From positions 11,397,571 to 11,461,570 of the forward strand of contig CM060850.1 in assembly GCA_030737835.1 (NCBI GenBank): 64,000 nt of DNA, written 5' to 3'. Each line of letters starts with the position of its first letter. The stretch's first letter is position 1. The DNA is from Acorus gramineus (lineage: Eukaryota > Streptophyta > Magnoliopsida > Acorales > Acoraceae). The position numbers and the translations under genes are program-made. The notes under the pieces are model-generated. The model saw only the letters and a program-made list of their open reading frames with translations. It was not told the origin of the DNA and did not search any database. This document shows positions 60,791 to 64,000 of the stretch, piece after piece.

Positions 60791-61493
60791 TGTTGGATAT
60801 TTTACGCATGCACCCTCAACTATAATTTTAAATAATTTTTTTTTTTTTTTAGTTTTATGCGCAGTCAGTGTGTACTATAAAACTTGTGAAGCCATACACT
60901 CAGCTCCATTGTTTGTCTCAAATGCAGTTTGTACCTATTTTGATTTTTTTTTTTTAAATGTTATACGTGATGTTAGCTAAATGCTGAGACATACATGGCC
61001 TTTTGATATCAAATTATTTTTTGTCAATCTTGAGCCCAATTGTTGTTATATCCATTTTGTAACTCCCAACGTGGGTTGAATTTTTTAAATGTATACTTAT
61101 CTAATAATATACATATATGCTTTTAACAATATATACATAAATGAATTTGATGTATTTTTTAATTTTCATAATTTATTATATATTGGTCTAATCTAATATG
61201 TATAGTTTAGAGAAAAGTGGGACATAACTTATTTTACAGTATGAAGACAGTCTCATATATCTCATTAATCATTCAATAAGGTATAATATTTACATTATTA
61301 GATGAGGTGTCTTGATTTTTTTTTTTTTTACATTTATGAAAAGGGTTATTTAGTTTCCACCTCTTGAAAAACAAGCATATTACCAAAAACCCCATCAAAA
61401 AATTGAGTTGATTATCAACCCCTTGCAAAGTTATTACGTCTTATTAAGAAACCCAACCATTTCAGGTTATTTATTTTCTGCCTCCTTCTAAAC

Positions 61494-62349
61494 CAGGCCC
61501 GGCCATGGGCAGAGACCACCAAGGCCACTACCTAAGGCCCCCACCCAAGGAGGGCCTCAGCCCTGCAGAGCCCATATAGTTTAAGTAGCCTATGAAAAAA
61601 AAAATTTAAATTGGGTTGCTTTGGCTATTGGACCCTTGAATACTCATTACTCACCCCATGGCCTAGGTCTAACAAATGCATTCCCCAAGTACCCAAAAAC
61701 CATCCTATTGTTTCCTATCCCAATCAAATTTTTTCTAACCATCCCCATTAAATTCCATGAAACTCCTCCCCCATTAATTCTCTAAGGACCTGTTTGGATA
61801 GGAGTATTGGGTGCTTGGATTGGGATTGAGAATACCAATCCAGGTCAATAAGTTGTTCGGATAAATTTTAAAAGGTGGATTGGAATTGAGAGAGTGGTAT
61901 TGGAAATCCTTGATTAGGGGGATTGGGAATCCCCCTTAAGAGATGATATTCCTCCAATCCGGTGGATTGAAAAAAAGACATTTTTACCCAAGACTCTTCA
62001 TCTCCCTTAACACACACACACACACACACATATATATCTTAATATAATATATAAAAACATAACATATTTAATATAAATATATATATATTTAATATAATAT
62101 AATATATATTTAAATATATAATATAAATATATTAAAAATATACATATATACACATATATATTCAAGCATTAATTGTGATGTACACGTTCATAAATCCTCT
62201 TGATTTACTTTATTTATATGAATAAGGAAGCTTTTATAACCTATTGATTGGATGATATGAGATTCATGTGATTTATTTGAACTAATTTGCTATGATATAT
62301 ATAAAAAAATTTATATTATATTACCATCATAACTAATTTACTATCATGA

Positions 62350-62394
<45 letters not shown>

Positions 62395-62924
62395 AGTATT
62401 TTTAGAAATATATATTTTTTATATTGTAATTCATGCATTACCAAACACATGATTGAGATTGAGAATCCCAATCCTGTTTTCTGAATCATGTTCCTTACCA
62501 AACAGGTTGATATGATTCACAATCCCAATCCACCTGGATTTAGAATCCCAAGATTCACAGAATCCCATCCTACTTGTCAAGCAAACAGACCCTAAAATCT
62601 CCCATCCAATCAACAATGTCCCTTTACTTATTTGATTAATTGTTTTTTGCTATTATACATTTTTATTTGATTGATCTTAGTATGCATATAATTATGTATG
62701 GATATTTATAAGTGTTTTATGATGTAGTAGTTATAATGAATTTTTATTCAAGAGGTTTTAATTTTAATGATTGTATAATATTGTATTTGTAAATTTATAA
62801 CATTAGTAATTTAAAATAAGATAATATTCAAGGCCATTTTTTTTTAGTACATATGGGGTCCACTTTAAAAATTTGCCAAGGACTCCACAAAAAAAAAAAA
62901 AAACTATTATCAGGACCGGCCCTG
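61494..62924. mobile_element. hAT-like element with a nested Harbinger-type MITE
   Basis: The left end CAGGCCCGGCCATGGGCAG and the right end, reverse complemented, CAGGGCCGGTCCTGATA; CAGGGCCGG is a standard hAT end. CTAAAC is found next to both ends, but the flanks are one base out of register for an 8-bp duplication. No transposase frame. Confidence 0.6.
61786..62592. mobile_element. Tourist/Harbinger-type element nested in the hAT-like element
   Basis: 807 bp with TAA on both sides (61783-61785, 62593-62595). Ends GGACCTGTTTGGATAGG and, reverse complemented, GGGTCTGTTTGCTTGAC; inverted arms contain GATTGGGAT / ATCCCAATC words. The middle is AT-rich with (AC)n at about 62008-62029 and (AT)n at 62347-62391. 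Non-coding. Confidence 0.78.
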
Positions 62925-62929
62925 CCTAA

Positions 62930-63390
62930 ACAAGTAAATTATTGAAAACCCCTATAACCATTAAAAATGATTGATACAAAATTAGCATGAACAATTTCTA
63001 CAATACATTAACCGTGTGTGATTTTTATGAAGACAATTTGCATTTGAAGGGTCCTAAAATAACAATGTGTATTTGGAGAGGGTTTTATATAATTTCTTTA
63101 TTTAGAAGGTGTAGAAGTTAAACATTGAATTTTTTTTAATAAGATGTAATAACTTTATAAGTGGTTAATAATAAATTCATTTTTTATATAAATTTTTTAA
63201 TAATTCACTAGTTTTACAAGATGGGAAAACTAAAAACCCTTGTGAAAAATAGTTCTATTATGATAACAAGTGACATATATTTTTTTAACAAAACATATAA
63301 TAAACTTATTAAACAAAGTTGATATTTAAAAAAAAATAAAATAATTATGCTGACTATCGTCCTAAAAATGTATCAACACTATGAACTCTA
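62930..63390. other. AT-rich intergenic DNA, nothing recognised
   Basis: No gene or element ends identified. Confidence 0.4.
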
Positions 63391-63459
63391 GATGAGGGAT
63401 AATTTTACAGAAGCAACCCTGAAAAGGTCCGTAATGTTTTACACAACCCCAAAATTGAC

Positions 63460-63782
63460 GAAACTGGTTTTGCGTCCGCGAATCTCGAAGAAAATGAACG
63501 GCTGGTCCCGCAATGATTCGACACGTGGCGAATCAGAAAATGAGGGTGACGGGACGACCAAGGCAAGGCAGTGGGGGGTGCTGACGTGGCAGGACAAGTG
63601 GGCCGACAGCTGTATGTCGGCGGCAGTACAAGACGACAGCTCGTTCGGATTCGCTGAGATTTCTCTGTTGATCCTCTTCTTGTCCGTTTCCCACGTGGAT
63701 TCTTATCGTCACGCCCACACAAGTGATTCTTCACTCTTCTTAACCAGGGGACTCGGGTCCTGTGTATCATCTGATATAAAAA
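63460..63782 (+). promoter_or_regulatory. GC-rich promoter-like region with ABRE/G-box cores and TATA-like word
   Basis: ACACGTGGCG (about 63522), TGACGTGGCA (about 63582) and CCCACGTGGA (about 63691) lie before a TATA-like GATATAAAAA (about 63773). Spacing fits a plus-strand promoter with bZIP sites, as in ABA- or ER-stress-responsive genes. The next downstream sequence is a MITE (63790 on), so any gene would lie beyond the window or was separated from it. Open frames on both strands here show no family motif. Confidence 0.4.
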
Positions 63783-63789
63783 AAAAAAA

Positions 63790-64000
63790 GGAAAATATCA
63801 TATAACCCCTTAAACACCTAAAAACAGGATAAATTTATATAAACTCTTGTTTTTTTTTTAAATTTATATAATCCCCTAAAAACATCTAATAAATTCAAAT
63901 AATTCATTGAATAAATTTATGTTTACAGATGATGAATATTTTGTGAATATTATATTTCATTAACTATGGTAAAAAACACAGTATATCAAAAAAACCTACA
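63790..64000. mobile_element. Mutator-type foldback MITE, family X copy 5, cut by window end
   Basis: Starts GGAAAATATCATATAACCCC and follows the family X left-arm order (AAACATCTAATAAATTCAAA, GATGATGAATATTTTGTGAA, AAAACACAGTATATC). The right arm lies outside the window. Confidence 0.75.

Noticed and set aside
63392-63805. Open frames of 121-137 codons on both strands
   Set aside because: They overlap each other in a GC-rich patch; neither shows a family motif, and promoter-like elements explain the region better.

Overview
This is a nuclear window from a flowering plant. It is AT-rich, gene-poor and full of small transposons. It holds three intact-looking protein genes, all with GT-AG introns, plus three gene relics. 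The GC-rich first exon of the ZIP gene is the kind of feature common in monocots, but this is a hint only and I do not assign a species.

Left part (1-13.9 kb): a four-exon ZIP metal transporter lies on the minus strand (2110-6355). Its introns carry MITEs, and a short duplication in its leader places an out-of-frame ATG just upstream of the start. A tRNA-derived SINE follows. Then come two broken ankyrin/PGG-domain gene copies facing each other (about 9905-10815 plus, 12631-13395 minus), which form a large inverted repeat. The plus copy is interrupted by a 258-bp hAT-type MITE with a perfect 8-bp target duplication.

Middle part (13.9-34 kb): a candidate Mutator-like element (about 13930-17345) carries many near-palindromic GATACATGTATC motifs. 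Next is a segmental duplication: unit A (about 18.1-22.7 kb) holds an intact two-exon Ole e 1/proline-rich cell-wall protein gene (20760-21767), and unit B (about 29.3-33.4 kb) holds its decayed copy (30572-31443). Between them sit a broken Ty1/copia element with a GC-rich interior, a cluster of opposed LTRs from a copia-like family, and a 211-bp tandem repeat. Unit B has gained at least two transposons that A lacks.

Right part (34-64 kb): an eight-exon ACR4-type ACT-repeat protein gene lies on the minus strand (41281-44190, 448 codons). The rest is intergenic DNA containing a Mutator-type foldback MITE family (five copies in the window, two or three with clear 9-bp target duplications), Tourist/Harbinger elements with TAA or TTA target duplications, hAT-like elements (one with a Harbinger nested inside), a 1-kb foldback element, a LINE remnant, long microsatellites and three GC-rich patches with clustered ACGT cores that resemble detached promoters.

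The genes are unrelated and form no pathway: metal uptake, cell-wall/pollen-type secreted protein, and amino-acid sensing. Most of the non-coding structure is transposon history. The items least explained are the GATACATG-rich element and the facing ankyrin/PGG copies, whose transcript could fold into a long hairpin.
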